A stretch of DNA of 64,000 nucleotides, taken from Nitrospinaceae bacterium (GTDB taxonomy: Bacteria > Nitrospinota > Nitrospinia > Nitrospinales > VA-1). The position numbers and the translations under genes are program-made. Positions 17,210 to 26,504 of the stretch are shown piece after piece; within the stretch, counting starts at the first letter, position 1; each line of letters begins with the position of its first letter. The stretch lies in assembly GCA_029261595.1 (NCBI GenBank), contig JAJDAZ010000006.1, positions 1 through 64,000 of the forward strand, written 5' to 3'. The notes under the pieces are model-generated. The model worked only from the letters and a program-made list of their open reading frames with translations, was not told the origin of the DNA and searched no databases.

Positions 17210-17503
17210 AAGATCGCTGGAAAAATCACCTGCGACGACAATTGAAACGCCTGCGCCATCCTGAAAAATATTGACATTTCGTTCTTCCAGGATAGAGCCC
17301 AGTCCATTCAATCCTTAAAAAGAACCGGTGGTCTTAAATTAAAAATTTTTAATTGAAGAAAAAATGAGGACTATGATATTTTTCCCTGACACAGAAGGTC
17401 TTCGATAAATTCCGCGTACAATTTTTCTTCTTAGTATTTTGTTCGATAACAGTGATATTTTTATCTGAAAACCGATTGCCATTTTCCAGGACGGGTGGGT
17501 CTC

Positions 17504-18460
17504 ATGATTGAGGTTGAAAATTTAACGAAATTTTACGGTCCCCGTCCCGCCATCAAGGGAATCAGCTTTACAGTCAATCAGGGCGAAGTGGTAGGGTTTC
17601 TCGGCCCCAACGGAGCCGGGAAAAGCACCACGATGAATATTCTTTGTTGCATCCTGCCAGCAACCGGCGGCTCGGCAAAAATTTGCGGACACGATGTCTT
17701 CGAAGAGTCGTTGGAGGTGCGCAAAAAAATCGGCTACCTCCCGGAAACCCCGCCGCTCTATCCCGACATGACCGTGACCAGCTACCTCAAGTTCGCGGCG
17801 GAGATTCGCCGGGTTCCGTCAGCCAAAGTGCGGGCCGCGGTGGACCGGGTTCTTGAAAAGTGCGTGTTGCAGGATGTTCGGCAACGCATCATCAGTCGGC
17901 TTTCCAAGGGATTTCAGCAACGGGTGGGGTTGGCGCAGTCCATGATTCATGATCCCGAAATCCTCATCCTGGATGAACCCACCATCGGTCTCGACCCGAT
18001 CCAGATCATAGAAATCCGTAAATTGATTCAGGAACTGGCAAGTTCCCATACCATTATTTTGAGTTCGCATATTCTTCCCGAAATAACGCAAATCTGTAAG
18101 CGCGTGGTCATTCTCAATGAAGGAGAAATCGCGGCGGTCGATTCCCTCGAAGGATTGACCTCTTCCTTGAACAAGAGTGAGCGCTTTATTTTGAAAGTGC
18201 GGAACCCTCAAAATGATATTCAGGATAAATTAATGGCTCTGGCCCAGGTGATTTCCGTTAAAGAAGAAAAAGATAGCGAGTTTCTTATTGAATGCGGGAT
18301 GAATTCCCAGGCGCAGGATCAAGTGGCCCGCATGGCCCTGGAAAATTCCTGGGGCATTGAGGAACTCAAGCTCGTTTCAATGACCCTTGAGGAAATTTTT
18401 CTCCACTTGACCATGGAAGAAGACCCGCCGGGCGAAGCAAAAAATGGAGTCGACGCATGA
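17504..18460 (+). CDS. ABC-2 type transporter ATP-binding protein (GldA-like)
   Basis: This is the cytoplasmic ATPase of an ABC exporter (318 aa). Walker A is GPNGAGKST, the signature is LSKGFQQRVGLAQ, Walker B is ILILDEPTIGLDP, and the switch His is in ILSSHILPEI. The C-terminal region after residue 220 matches GldA/NatA-type proteins. The ATG at 17504 is chosen; a GTG three codons earlier is possible. It is followed without a gap by the permease, auxiliary and DUF4340 genes, a cassette widespread in non-gliding bacteria with unknown substrate. Confidence 0.93.
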   Translation: MIEVENLTKFYGPRPAIKGISFTVNQGEVVGFLGPNGAGKSTTMNILCCILPATGGSAKICGHDVFEESLEVRKKIGYLPETPPLYPDMTVTSYLKFAAEIRRVPSAKVRAAVDRVLEKCVLQDVRQRIISRLSKGFQQRVGLAQSMIHDPEILILDEPTIGLDPIQIIEIRKLIQELASSHTIILSSHILPEITQICKRVVILNEGEIAAVDSLEGLTSSLNKSERFILKVRNPQNDIQDKLMALAQVISVKEEKDSEFLIECGMNSQAQDQVARMALENSWGIEELKLVSMTLEEIFLHLTMEEDPPGEAKNGVDA

Positions 18461-19224
18461 GAAATGCCTGGGCAGTGGCGAAAAGGGATATGGGCTCCTA
18501 TTTTAATTCGCCTGTGTTTTATGTTGTGACGACGGTTTTTTTGGTGATCTACAGTTTTATATTTTTTCAGATCCTTACTTTTTTCAACTTTCAAAGCGTT
18601 CAGGCGGGGCAGTTTCAGGGCATGAACGTCGGGCTGAATCTCAACGACATGGTGATCGAACCGTCTTTTCATAACATGGCAGTGACCTTGCTGTTGATCA
18701 TCCCCGTTCTCACCATGCGAAGCTTCGCCGAAGAAAAGAAAAGCAAAACCTATGCCCTGCTTCTTTCGTCCCCGATTCACCTGAGAGAAATTGTTTTTGG
18801 GAAATTTCTGGCCTGCATGACGGTAGTAGCGGTGATGATCCTTTTGTCTTCCTACTGCATCGGGTTTTTGTTGTTGCTGGGGCAACCGGAAATTGGTCCG
18901 ATCGTCACGAGTTACCTTGGAATGCTTCTCATGGCCGGGTGTTATGTGGCCATGGGCGTGTTCGCATCGTCCTTGACGGACAACCAGATCATCGCCGCGG
19001 TCATCGCCTTCGGGATGTCTTTGTTCATGTGGATCATCGGATGGGCGGGGCAGGCGGCAAGTGCCGAAATGGCCGAAGTACTGCAGTTTCTGTCTCTGGT
19101 GGACCATATGCAACGTTTCTTAAAGGGCATCGTCGAAACCAGCGACGTGATTTACTACCTGACGTTCATCCTGTTTAATTTATTCCTGACGCACCGGGTG
19201 CTCGATTCGGAAAGGTGGAGGTGA
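18457..19224 (+). CDS. ABC-2 type permease (GldF-like)
   Basis: The 255-residue integral membrane protein has about six hydrophobic segments. It opens with AWAVAKRDMGSYFNSPVFYVV, a classic start for GldF-type permeases. RSFAEEKKSKTYALLLSSPI in the first cytoplasmic loop is the coupling motif shared by ABC-2 permeases. It overlaps the ATPase gene by 4 nt and precedes the GldG-like gene by 4 nt. Confidence 0.92.
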   Translation: MRNAWAVAKRDMGSYFNSPVFYVVTTVFLVIYSFIFFQILTFFNFQSVQAGQFQGMNVGLNLNDMVIEPSFHNMAVTLLLIIPVLTMRSFAEEKKSKTYALLLSSPIHLREIVFGKFLACMTVVAVMILLSSYCIGFLLLLGQPEIGPIVTSYLGMLLMAGCYVAMGVFASSLTDNQIIAAVIAFGMSLFMWIIGWAGQAASAEMAEVLQFLSLVDHMQRFLKGIVETSDVIYYLTFILFNLFLTHRVLDSERWR

Positions 19225-19228
19225 TGGG

Positions 19229-20629
19229 ATGAAAAAAGGATTGAAATCGCGAACCACCCTTTATGGAACGAACGCCTTCGTGCTGGTCTGCGTGTTCCTG
19301 GGGGTGCTGGTTTTTATCAACATTCTCGCCACCCGTCATAAACATCGGTTTGATTTTACTTCCAGCGGAATTTTCACCCTGGCTCCGCAAACCCGGAAGA
19401 TCGTAACGAACCTGCCAAGAGAAATCACGATGACGGCTTTTTTTCAAAGCGAGTCCCCGACCAAGCCGGAGTTCAAGAACCTCATGGACGGGTATCTGGG
19501 GTTGTCGGATAAAATAAAATTATCTTTTATAGACCCCGACAAAAATCCCGCCATTGTAAAACGATACGGCGTGACCACCTACGGAACGGTGGCTTTGGAA
19601 AGCGGCAAGCAGGAAACTAAGGTGCAGAACCCCACAGAAGAAAACATGACCAACGCCATTTTAAAAGTGATTAAGGACGAAAAGAAGAAAATTTATTTTC
19701 TTGCAGGCCACGGGGAGCAGGCTCTTGAAAATACCGAAGGGCAGGGCTATTCGAACGCCAAACAAGCGCTGGAGCGCGATGGTTTCCAGGTGGAAACACT
19801 TCTGCTTTTGCAGACGGGAAAAATTCCGGATGATGCCGATGCGCTGGTGATTGCCGGACCGGCAAAACCCGTGCTCCCCAAGGAGCAGGACGCACTGGAA
19901 CAATTTTTAAGGAACGGCGGTTCCATCCTGCTCCTGATTGATCCGCATACCGAGTCCGGACTGGATGAATTTTTGGCCCGATGGGGCATTGGACTGCGAG
20001 AAGATATTGTGATCGACCCCATGTCAAAAATGTTTGGTGGTGATTACGCCGCCCCGGTGGTCAGCCAGTATATGATGCACGACATCACCAAGGATTTTGC
20101 CCTGCCCACCATTTTCCCAGTGCTTCGATCGGTGACTGCCAAACAGGCCGAGGGGGTTGAGGTTTCCGAATTGCTGCAAACCGGAGCCAACAGCTGGGCC
20201 GAAACCAAAATTGACGGCGGGAAAGTAAAGTTCGATGAAGGTGAGGATCAAAAAGGCCCTGTCACCATTGCGGTGGTGGCTTCCCTGAAACCGGATTCCG
20301 CCGATAAGCCAAAGCCCGGCGCAGAGGATACGGGTGAAGAAGAAAAACCATCTGCTAAAAAAGGCAATCTGGTCGTTTTGGGCGACTCTGATTTTGCCAG
20401 CAACACGTACTTTAAATTTTCCGGCAACGGTGATTTTTTCCTCAACACCGCTTCCTGGCTGGCGGAAGAAGAATCCCTGATTGCCATACGTCCTAAAGAA
20501 AGAAAAGACAGCCCCATTCATTTGACCAGCGACACGGGGGCCGCCCTGTTCTTCACGGGAACGGTCGTTTTTCCTGGAATCGTTGTCCTTATCGGTGTCA
20601 GAAAGTGGTGGACAAGGCGGCGACTATGA
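19229..20629 (+). CDS. GldG-like ABC transporter auxiliary protein
   Basis: This 466-residue protein has an N-terminal membrane helix (about residues 12-30) and a C-terminal one (about 440-457). Between them lies a large extracytoplasmic domain of the ABC_transp_aux type. Typical features are FDFTSSGIFTLAPQT, KKIYFLAGHGEQALE and GGSILLLIDPHTESGLDEFL. Residues 365-385 are rich in Lys, Glu and Pro and probably form a linker. In known cassettes this protein partners the ABC-2 permease; the cargo is unknown. Confidence 0.9.
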   Translation: MKKGLKSRTTLYGTNAFVLVCVFLGVLVFINILATRHKHRFDFTSSGIFTLAPQTRKIVTNLPREITMTAFFQSESPTKPEFKNLMDGYLGLSDKIKLSFIDPDKNPAIVKRYGVTTYGTVALESGKQETKVQNPTEENMTNAILKVIKDEKKKIYFLAGHGEQALENTEGQGYSNAKQALERDGFQVETLLLLQTGKIPDDADALVIAGPAKPVLPKEQDALEQFLRNGGSILLLIDPHTESGLDEFLARWGIGLREDIVIDPMSKMFGGDYAAPVVSQYMMHDITKDFALPTIFPVLRSVTAKQAEGVEVSELLQTGANSWAETKIDGGKVKFDEGEDQKGPVTIAVVASLKPDSADKPKPGAEDTGEEEKPSAKKGNLVVLGDSDFASNTYFKFSGNGDFFLNTASWLAEEESLIAIRPKERKDSPIHLTSDTGAALFFTGTVVFPGIVVLIGVRKWWTRRRL

Positions 20630-22386
20630 AGTTCAAGGGAACTTTATGGATGGCGGCTCTGTTTTTCGGCCTGGTTCTATACTACTATCTGGTCGACATC
20701 CCCGCCGAGAAAAAACAAACCGAAGAAAAAGAACGCGCCGAGAAAATCCTCCTGTTTGAAACGGGTCAGGTCGAAGAATTTATCCTGAAGAAGAAGGATG
20801 AAACCATTCATCTCAAGCGCAAAAGCCCTAAGGACTGGGAATTGCTGAAACCCGTGCAAGCCAGGGCCGACGCTTCAGCGGCCTCTTCCTTATTATCCCT
20901 TTTGCAGTCGGCACGCTTCTCCCGAGTTGTTGAGGACTCTGCCCAAGACCTTGCCGTTTACGGATTGAAAGAACCCTCCATGGAAATCACCCTGCAATTA
21001 AAAGGAGAGGGCAAAAAGACCCTGCTGGTCGGGGATGATCATCCCATGAGTCAATACCTTTACATCAAGCGTGGAGACGAAAACAAAGTGTTGCTGGCAG
21101 GCGTGAACAGGAAGGATTTTAATAAATCCGTTTTTGACTTAAGGGACAAACGCCTTCTGCGATTTCAAAATGAGGAGGTTGTCAGGATAAAATTTCAGAA
21201 TGACGGAAAATCGTTTGAATTGAGTAAACTTAACGAGCAATGGGAAATCAATGACGGGAAGAAAACGAAAGGGGATGGCGACGAAATCGTTCGATTCCTG
21301 GGGCTTGTACGCGATTTCAAGGTCAAGAAATTCCTGGATGAAAATCCAGATTCTCTCAAGGAGTTTGGCCTGGACACCCCCAATGCACGCTTGATCCTGG
21401 AAACCGGCAAGGACAACAAGCCAATGACCCTGCTGGTGGGTAATGAGCTGGGGAACGAAGGGTTTTACGGAAAAATCGAAGGCGCCAAAAACGTCGTGTT
21501 ATTTGGCAATCAACTGGTCAAAACCCTCTCCAAAACCCCCATCGATTTCCTGTCCAAAACCCTCCTGGAATTCAAACAGGAAAATGTGGCCCGAATTCAT
21601 CTGCAAACTGAGGAGGAGAAAATCCTGATATCCAGGAACAAGGACGATGCCTGGGAAATAATCGAGCCCAGTGAGGCGGATGCGGATTCATCCACAATGA
21701 ACAGTCTGCTGTTCGATTTAAAAGCGACTAGAGTGAACGAATACGTGAACACATCGAAAAAAAGCCCCGAGTTTTTCGGGCTGGACACGGCGAAGAAAAC
21801 TTTAACCCTTGACCTTGGCGAAGATAAATCCTGGTCTCTGGAACTCGGAAATAAGTCCCGTGATGACCAGAATTATTTTGCCAGAAGGGCGGGGGAGGAA
21901 TCGATTTTTACGATCAGTTCCGATTCCGTCGAAAAGTTATTTCGCACCCTGCATGATTTGAAGAACAAAAAACTCCTGAACTTTGACAAGGACGCCGTCA
22001 GCAAAATTTCTATCGAATACCCCGATAAAACATTCGAACTGGAAAAATCGAATGAGGACTGGAGCTTGACGAAACCTGAGAAAATCAAAAAAGTGGAAGT
22101 TTTCATCGGCAAAGATATCCTTTGGTCCTTAAACGGTCTGGAATATGAATCCATTGTGGAGCCGTCTCCCGAGGATGATGATTCCGGCCTGGGGCAACCC
22201 ACGGTTTCAGTGACCTTCTGGACTGGGAAAGATCTGGAGAAGGGAGGCCGGGTCATCGTGGGCAAAAAAGTCGAAAGTAAAGCGGAATATTTCGCCAGGG
22301 TGAATGAGAGTGCCACTGTTTACAAAATTAAAGCTCACCTGGTCGAAAGTCTGCCGAAAGAGGTGGGAAAATTCAAAAAACAGTAA
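20626..22386 (+). CDS. DUF4340 domain protein
   Basis: The 586-residue protein is membrane-anchored by one N-terminal helix (about residues 7-24) with most of the chain outside the cytoplasm. It contains several tandem DUF4340-type modules. Recurring pieces are VEEFILKKKDETIHLKRKS, WELLKPVQARADASAA, YGLKEPSMEITL and GLDTAKKTLTLDLG. It overlaps the GldG-like gene by 4 nt (ATGA). The fixed association of DUF4340 with GldFG-type transporters is known; its molecular role is not. An upstream GTG at 20605 is also in frame but would overlap gldG more deeply. Confidence 0.9.
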   Translation: MKFKGTLWMAALFFGLVLYYYLVDIPAEKKQTEEKERAEKILLFETGQVEEFILKKKDETIHLKRKSPKDWELLKPVQARADASAASSLLSLLQSARFSRVVEDSAQDLAVYGLKEPSMEITLQLKGEGKKTLLVGDDHPMSQYLYIKRGDENKVLLAGVNRKDFNKSVFDLRDKRLLRFQNEEVVRIKFQNDGKSFELSKLNEQWEINDGKKTKGDGDEIVRFLGLVRDFKVKKFLDENPDSLKEFGLDTPNARLILETGKDNKPMTLLVGNELGNEGFYGKIEGAKNVVLFGNQLVKTLSKTPIDFLSKTLLEFKQENVARIHLQTEEEKILISRNKDDAWEIIEPSEADADSSTMNSLLFDLKATRVNEYVNTSKKSPEFFGLDTAKKTLTLDLGEDKSWSLELGNKSRDDQNYFARRAGEESIFTISSDSVEKLFRTLHDLKNKKLLNFDKDAVSKISIEYPDKTFELEKSNEDWSLTKPEKIKKVEVFIGKDILWSLNGLEYESIVEPSPEDDDSGLGQPTVSVTFWTGKDLEKGGRVIVGKKVESKAEYFARVNESATVYKIKAHLVESLPKEVGKFKKQ

Positions 22387-22694
22387 ATTATTGATTTTCT
22401 TTTCACAGAAAGAAATTTCCTTTTTTCAGGCGACCCTCTCAGGTAATCCTCCTTTTCCCGCAAAAACGACCCCAAAATGGCCTGGCGGGCCTTCAATTCA
22501 CATATTTCCATAAAGATATCCCTGAACCAAAAACCCCCGCATTCCTCTAAATCCAAATTACAATGGAGCTAAGATGTAATCCACAATATATGGACAGCCC
22601 GAAAACTATGTCCACATCATAGTGGGTAGAAGGTAGAATCCTTTGGAATTTATAAAGTTTTTATCCTCATATCTAATTGAATTGTAATGAACTA

Positions 22695-22722
22695 TTGACA
22701 CATTACAGAACGGGGATATTTT
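22695..22722 (+). promoter_or_regulatory. Sigma-70-like promoter in the gene-poor region
   Basis: TTGACA, 16 nt, TATTTT. The consensus -35 box makes this a plausible promoter, with a second TTGACA starting at 22728. Confidence 0.45.
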
Positions 22723-22806
22723 TTCCGTTGACAGCCCCAATATGTAGTGGTACCGTCCTTTTCGTCATACTAAATAAAGGGAGTTCAGCCTGCCGTCTTT
22801 GTTAGG

Positions 22807-23208
22807 ATGACCGATAATTTTCGGATTAAGTCGTACTTTTTGCAACTTTATCGGATTGCCAAAAGTAATAAAAACTTCCCACGGCGGGTTACTAAAAAAG
22901 AGATGTCCATGTTAAAAGAGATGCATCCCAAAGGTTTTTCAAATGATCGTGGTGTCACCGGGATGCACGCCAGTCTCAAACCCTCTCCCAAACCCCCAAG
23001 TTTTTTGAGCGCCAGCCGAAACCTCAGTTTTCATCGGCAGAAGAAGCCCTTCCAAGTGGCGTATGATGGACCCTCTTTTTATACCCGGCGATTTTTAGAC
23101 GATAGGTCGTCTGGGCAAATAGTGACCCGCCTCCTTTCTCGTGGTTCAACCGTTCCGCCCTTTCCAGATCTATTATCACTGGCTGTCGTGTCAGGGACAG
23201 GCTTTTAG
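22807..23208 (+). CDS. Doubtful small hypothetical protein (133 aa)
   Basis: I do not recognise this product. It is basic, with Ser- and Pro-rich stretches (SLKPSPKPPSFLSASRN), and lacks any domain or membrane segment I can identify. It begins with ATG soon after a pair of promoter-like boxes, but a convincing ribosome-binding site is missing. It may be a lineage-specific gene or a chance open frame. Confidence 0.25.
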   Translation: MTDNFRIKSYFLQLYRIAKSNKNFPRRVTKKEMSMLKEMHPKGFSNDRGVTGMHASLKPSPKPPSFLSASRNLSFHRQKKPFQVAYDGPSFYTRRFLDDRSSGQIVTRLLSRGSTVPPFPDLLSLAVVSGTGF

Positions 23209-23399
23209 ATTCTTTATCTGGTTTGAAGTGTTTCTGGAAGGGGCGGGACGGTCCTCATATTTTTTTCTGAATTGACGCTGATTTGAGTAGGATAATGGGT
23301 CTGCCATAAGGGGACCCTTGCAAGCTGGGGCAATCCCCGGAGAGCGAAAGTGGGGAGGACAATCCACAAATTACAAATTGAATAGATTGGAGAGATTTC

Positions 23400-23828
23400 G
23401 TGTCAGGTATTTCTTCTTTAAAATGCGATGTTACCGGTGACTTTATTCCAGTTTACTCTCACCCTGGCGATGCCGGCGCAGATTTGAGATCGTCTGAGGA
23501 TGTGGTGATCCCTTCCAGGGGAAAACTTTTGATTTCCACAGGCATCCGCCTGAAACTGCCGCCGGGACACGTTGGATTGATCTGGCCCCGAAGCGGCCTT
23601 GCGGTCAAACATTCCCTCGATTGCGGTGCGGGAGTGGTTGACTCGGAGTATCGGGGAGAGGTCAAGGTTTTGCTTTTCAATCACTCCGACGAAGACTTCC
23701 CTGTCAAAACCGGCGACCGGATCGCTCAGTTCATCGTGCAAAAATTCGAGAGAGTCGATTTTATTCCGGTGGATTCTCTGGAGGAAACCGCTCGCGGTGG
23801 AAACGGCTTTGGTTCCACAGGAAAATAA
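23400..23828 (+). CDS. dut: Deoxyuridine 5'-triphosphate nucleotidohydrolase (dUTPase)
   Basis: This trimeric dUTPase hydrolyses dUTP to dUMP and pyrophosphate. The 142-residue protein has all five family motifs in order: DAGADLRS, PRSGLAVKHSL, GVVDSEYRGE, GDRIAQFIV and the C-terminal RGGNGFGSTG. The start is GTG at 23400, with GGAGAG about 6-7 nt upstream. It lies downstream of a long non-coding stretch and upstream of the Nfu-like gene. Confidence 0.97.
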   Translation: MSGISSLKCDVTGDFIPVYSHPGDAGADLRSSEDVVIPSRGKLLISTGIRLKLPPGHVGLIWPRSGLAVKHSLDCGAGVVDSEYRGEVKVLLFNHSDEDFPVKTGDRIAQFIVQKFERVDFIPVDSLEETARGGNGFGSTGK

Positions 23829-24050
23829 GAATCGTGGGCCATCAACCTGAACGGGCTGTATTCTGGTGGTTAAGAGAAAATTCAGGGAATTCCAGGCCTA
23901 AACTCGGCGTTTATTTGATCGATGGAAGGGCCTCACAATATTCAGGGAAACTCGTTCAAAGGTTTGGTGTATTTTCACAAAATTTGATGTATTCTAGGGA
24001 TCAGTGTTCCTGGAATGCAAATTGGACTGTTTCACACCACGGAGATCGTT

Positions 24051-24749
24051 ATGGGCTCATTTAAGGGCTGGTTGCAGAAAATGTTTGGTATCCCTGCCCA
24101 GGTTCCCGAAAAACCGGCGAGCGCCCCACCATCTTCCGACCCTGTAAAAGAAGAGCCTCATTTCGAAGTCATCCGGGTTCAACCGACGCCAAATCCTGAA
24201 GCCTTTCAATTCATCATGAACCGCCCGGTGATCGCCCAAGGTACCCGGACGTTCGAATCTGCGGATGAAGCCAAGGGGGACACCCTGGGGGAAGCCCTGT
24301 TTGAGATTTTCGGGGTGGTGAATGTTTTTCTCAAGGAAAACTTTGTGACCGTGACTAAATCCGATGTGGTGGGTTGGCACACGGTGATGGAAACGATAGG
24401 CGAAACCATCCAGGAACATTTGAAGTTTTATGAAGCGGAAAGTCCTGTCCAGGAAAATAAACCCGACATCGACCCCATCCTTGAAGGATTTAAAAAAGAA
24501 GAGTTTTCCGGCTATTCCGATGATGAAAAAACCAAAGTGATCGACGCCCTGCTGGATGCCGCGATTCGGCCCGCCCTTTCCAACGATGGCGGTGGAATCG
24601 ATATCATGGGAATCGAGGGCAGTGTGGTGAAAATCCACTATCAGGGAGCCTGCGGAAGTTGCCCGAGTTCAACCACGGGAACCCTGAGTTACATCGAAAA
24701 TTTCCTCAAAGAAGCGGTACATCCTGACCTTCAGGTTCAAGCCAACTGA
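24051..24749 (+). CDS. NifU-like Fe-S scaffold/carrier (Nfu_N plus NifU C-terminal)
   Basis: This protein assembles or delivers Fe-S clusters. Of 232 residues, about 40-125 form an Nfu N-terminal domain (VQPTPNPEAFQFIMNRPV, then FGVVNVFLKENFVTVTK). The last 75 residues form the NifU-type domain with GGGIDIMGIEG and the cluster-binding pair Cys201/Cys204 in GACGSCPSST. The ATG at 24051 is preceded by GGAG at 6 nt; an upstream ATG at 24015 has no such site. The Nfu_N-NifU_C order is like mitochondrial NFU1 and differs from E. coli NfuA, whose N-terminal domain is A-type. Confidence 0.92.
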   Translation: MGSFKGWLQKMFGIPAQVPEKPASAPPSSDPVKEEPHFEVIRVQPTPNPEAFQFIMNRPVIAQGTRTFESADEAKGDTLGEALFEIFGVVNVFLKENFVTVTKSDVVGWHTVMETIGETIQEHLKFYEAESPVQENKPDIDPILEGFKKEEFSGYSDDEKTKVIDALLDAAIRPALSNDGGGIDIMGIEGSVVKIHYQGACGSCPSSTTGTLSYIENFLKEAVHPDLQVQAN

Positions 24750-24867
24750 CCCCCCCTCCATTATCTTCATTTCTCGAAGGGGTAAGCCGACCCTGAAAAC
24801 CATAAAGCCAACAACCGTTAATATAGGGTCCCGTGTATAGGAGGGTCGTGGATTCAGGACAGGGTTT

Positions 24868-25440
24868 TTACAGCCACTTACTGGGAATTTTGGGCGGTTG
24901 ATAATTCCGAATATAATCCAGCGCCTCATCGGGGCCGGGTTCCACCGCAAATAAATCCAGTGTTTCCTGTTTGGCAAAATTAAGGTCGACCATTTCCTGT
25001 AGATTGGAAATCAGTCCATCATAAAAATTGCAGGTATTGATAAACACCAACGGCTTGAGAGTCAGCTTGAGTTGCTTCATGGAAAGAATTTCCATCGCCT
25101 CCTCCATCGTTCCGATTCCTCCCGGTAGCGTGATAAACGCATCCGATTTTTGATCCATGACCGCCTTTCGTTCCCGCATGTCACGGGTCACGATCAACTC
25201 GTCCGCTTCACCGTATTCGATTTCCTTGATTTTAAAAAATTCGGGCAGGACTCCGGTCACCCGTCCGCCAAACTCATGAACCCCGCGGGCGACACAACCC
25301 ATCAAGCCGATGGAAGCGCCGCCGTAAACCAGGTTCAGACCGAGCTGTCCCAATTTGCGACCCAGGTGGGTAGCCACTTCGCGGTATACCCCGTCCACGG
25401 AATCGCTGGAAGAACAAAACACACACACCGACTGAATCAT
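24868..25440 (-). CDS. LOG family protein (TIGR00730 nucleotide phosphoribohydrolase)
   Basis: The 190-residue Rossmann-like protein has VCVFCSSSDSVDGVY at the start, YGGASIGLMGCVARG and the diagnostic PGGIGTMEEAMEI. RKAVMDQKSDAF provides the conserved Arg-Lys of the LOG active site. Family members cleave the ribose-5'-phosphate from AMP-like or cytokinin nucleotides; bacterial roles are often unclear. The gene is a single minus-strand unit convergent with the Nfu-like gene. Confidence 0.92.
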   Translation of the reverse strand: MIQSVCVFCSSSDSVDGVYREVATHLGRKLGQLGLNLVYGGASIGLMGCVARGVHEFGGRVTGVLPEFFKIKEIEYGEADELIVTRDMRERKAVMDQKSDAFITLPGGIGTMEEAMEILSMKQLKLTLKPLVFINTCNFYDGLISNLQEMVDLNFAKQETLDLFAVEPGPDEALDYIRNYQPPKIPSKWL

Positions 25441-25648
25441 ATTCCCGGCTCAAAAAGAGGTTGAACAAGGTTGCCCCAGAGGGCGTGCAAGACCAGATAA
25501 ATCATTATGAATCAATGTAATGAAGATCACAAAAGTTTGTGATTGGTTTCCTACCCGCGCCCCTTCAAAAACTATAATTTAGAGGTAAGAATTCTGTTGG
25601 ACTCCCGGCCCATCACCAACCAGGGTCATCCATTCTCGGAGGTGCAAT

Positions 25649-25852
25649 ATGTTTCATGAAGTAAAAGTTTACAACCCCGAAGGTAAATTGAAAAAACTGA
25701 TATCCTGCCATGAGTTGAAAGTAAAACACTGGAAAAATTTTGAAGAGATGAGCCATGATCTCACCATTGGCAGGTATTCGAGGGGTCGGATTTCGAGATT
25801 CGTCAAACAAAACCTGGATAATGTTTTTTTGAATAGCGACGAAGAATGTTGA
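25649..25852 (+). CDS. Small protein of the HEVKVY family, copy 1
   Basis: I do not recognise this 67-residue basic protein. It begins MFHEVKVYNPEGKLKKLIS, and the same opening pattern (HEVKVY, G, LKK, IS) recurs at 30441. The ATG has an excellent ribosome-binding site (GGAGGTGC), and a terminator follows, so it is very probably expressed. A TATAAT at 25573 may be its -10 box. It has no signal peptide or cysteine pattern suggesting metal binding; the single Cys near residue 20 and one at the C-terminus are not paired in a motif. Confidence 0.75.
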   Translation: MFHEVKVYNPEGKLKKLISCHELKVKHWKNFEEMSHDLTIGRYSRGRISRFVKQNLDNVFLNSDEEC

Positions 25853-25884
25853 AATAAATCATGGTTTATAAAAACAACTCCTTT

Positions 25885-25932
25885 AAAAAAGCCCGTTGCA
25901 AATTCACTGATCCTTGATCCGGGCATTTTTTT
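25885..25932 (+). terminator. Terminator after small HEVKVY protein 1
   Basis: AAAAAAGCCCG and CGGGCATTTTTTT form a stem across a 24-nt loop, ending in a T-run. Confidence 0.6.
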
Positions 25933-26041
25933 AAAGCTTTTATAAAAACGTCTCTTAGGAAAAATTATCCAAATAAACCTGAATTTCCCTTTAAAATATC
26001 ATGAGGTAGAGTTGCTATCTGAATAGTAGGAAGAAAGGGCA

Positions 26042-26473
26042 ATGTTGGATATTATGACTAAAGAGCGCTTCGATCAATATAAAAACAAAATCCTGAAATT
26101 ATCCGAAGAAGCGGGTGTTTTTTGGGAACAATTTAATGAATTGAAGACCGCCAAAGATATGGTGGTGCGCCTGGCGCGGAAACAAAAACGTCAGATGGAC
26201 CTGATGGAGGATGATCGACAAAAGACGAATGAGGAAATTAAAATCCTTCGATTCGAGCTTAAAAAGGCCCAGGAAAAAATAAAGGATCTCGAACAAGAAA
26301 AAATGAAGTCCAATGATTCCGATGCAATAGAACCAGACCCCCGTAATAATGGTCTCCCTCCCGATGACACCCTGGACCTGGAAAGCCTGGCCCACGATAT
26401 CGACACGAAATTGGCTAAAAAAGAAGAAGAGGAAACGTATAATTATATAAAAAAAATGGACATGGACTTTTAG
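26042..26473 (+). CDS. Hypothetical coiled-coil protein (143 aa)
   Basis: I do not recognise this product. Residues 8-100 are strongly charged and heptad-like (RQKTNEEIKILRFELKKAQEKIKDLEQEK), as in a long coiled coil. An acidic linker and a C-terminal KKEEEETYNYIKKMDMDF tail follow. The ATG at 26042 has AAGAAAGGG about 3-8 nt upstream. It has no membrane segment. A weak similarity to cell-division coiled-coil proteins such as ZapB is only compositional. Confidence 0.7.
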   Translation: MLDIMTKERFDQYKNKILKLSEEAGVFWEQFNELKTAKDMVVRLARKQKRQMDLMEDDRQKTNEEIKILRFELKKAQEKIKDLEQEKMKSNDSDAIEPDPRNNGLPPDDTLDLESLAHDIDTKLAKKEEEETYNYIKKMDMDF

Positions 26474-26504
26474 CCATATTTTTAATATCCCTTGCTTCCC
26501 ACAG

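Larger units (their letters stand above)
22387..23399. other. Gene-poor 1-kb region before dut
   Basis: Two sigma-70-like boxes lie in tandem: TTGACA at 22695 with TATTTT at 22717 (16 nt), and TTGACA at 22728 with TACCGT at 22751 (17 nt). A 133-codon frame follows at 22807-23208. Just before dut, 23300-23375 contains G-rich inverted repeats (ggggcaatcccc) that could form an RNA structure. No known RNA family was recognised. Confidence 0.5.

Noticed and set aside
23300-23375. Known riboswitch before dut
   Set aside because: G-rich pairing is present, but it does not match the core sequences of the riboswitch families I know.
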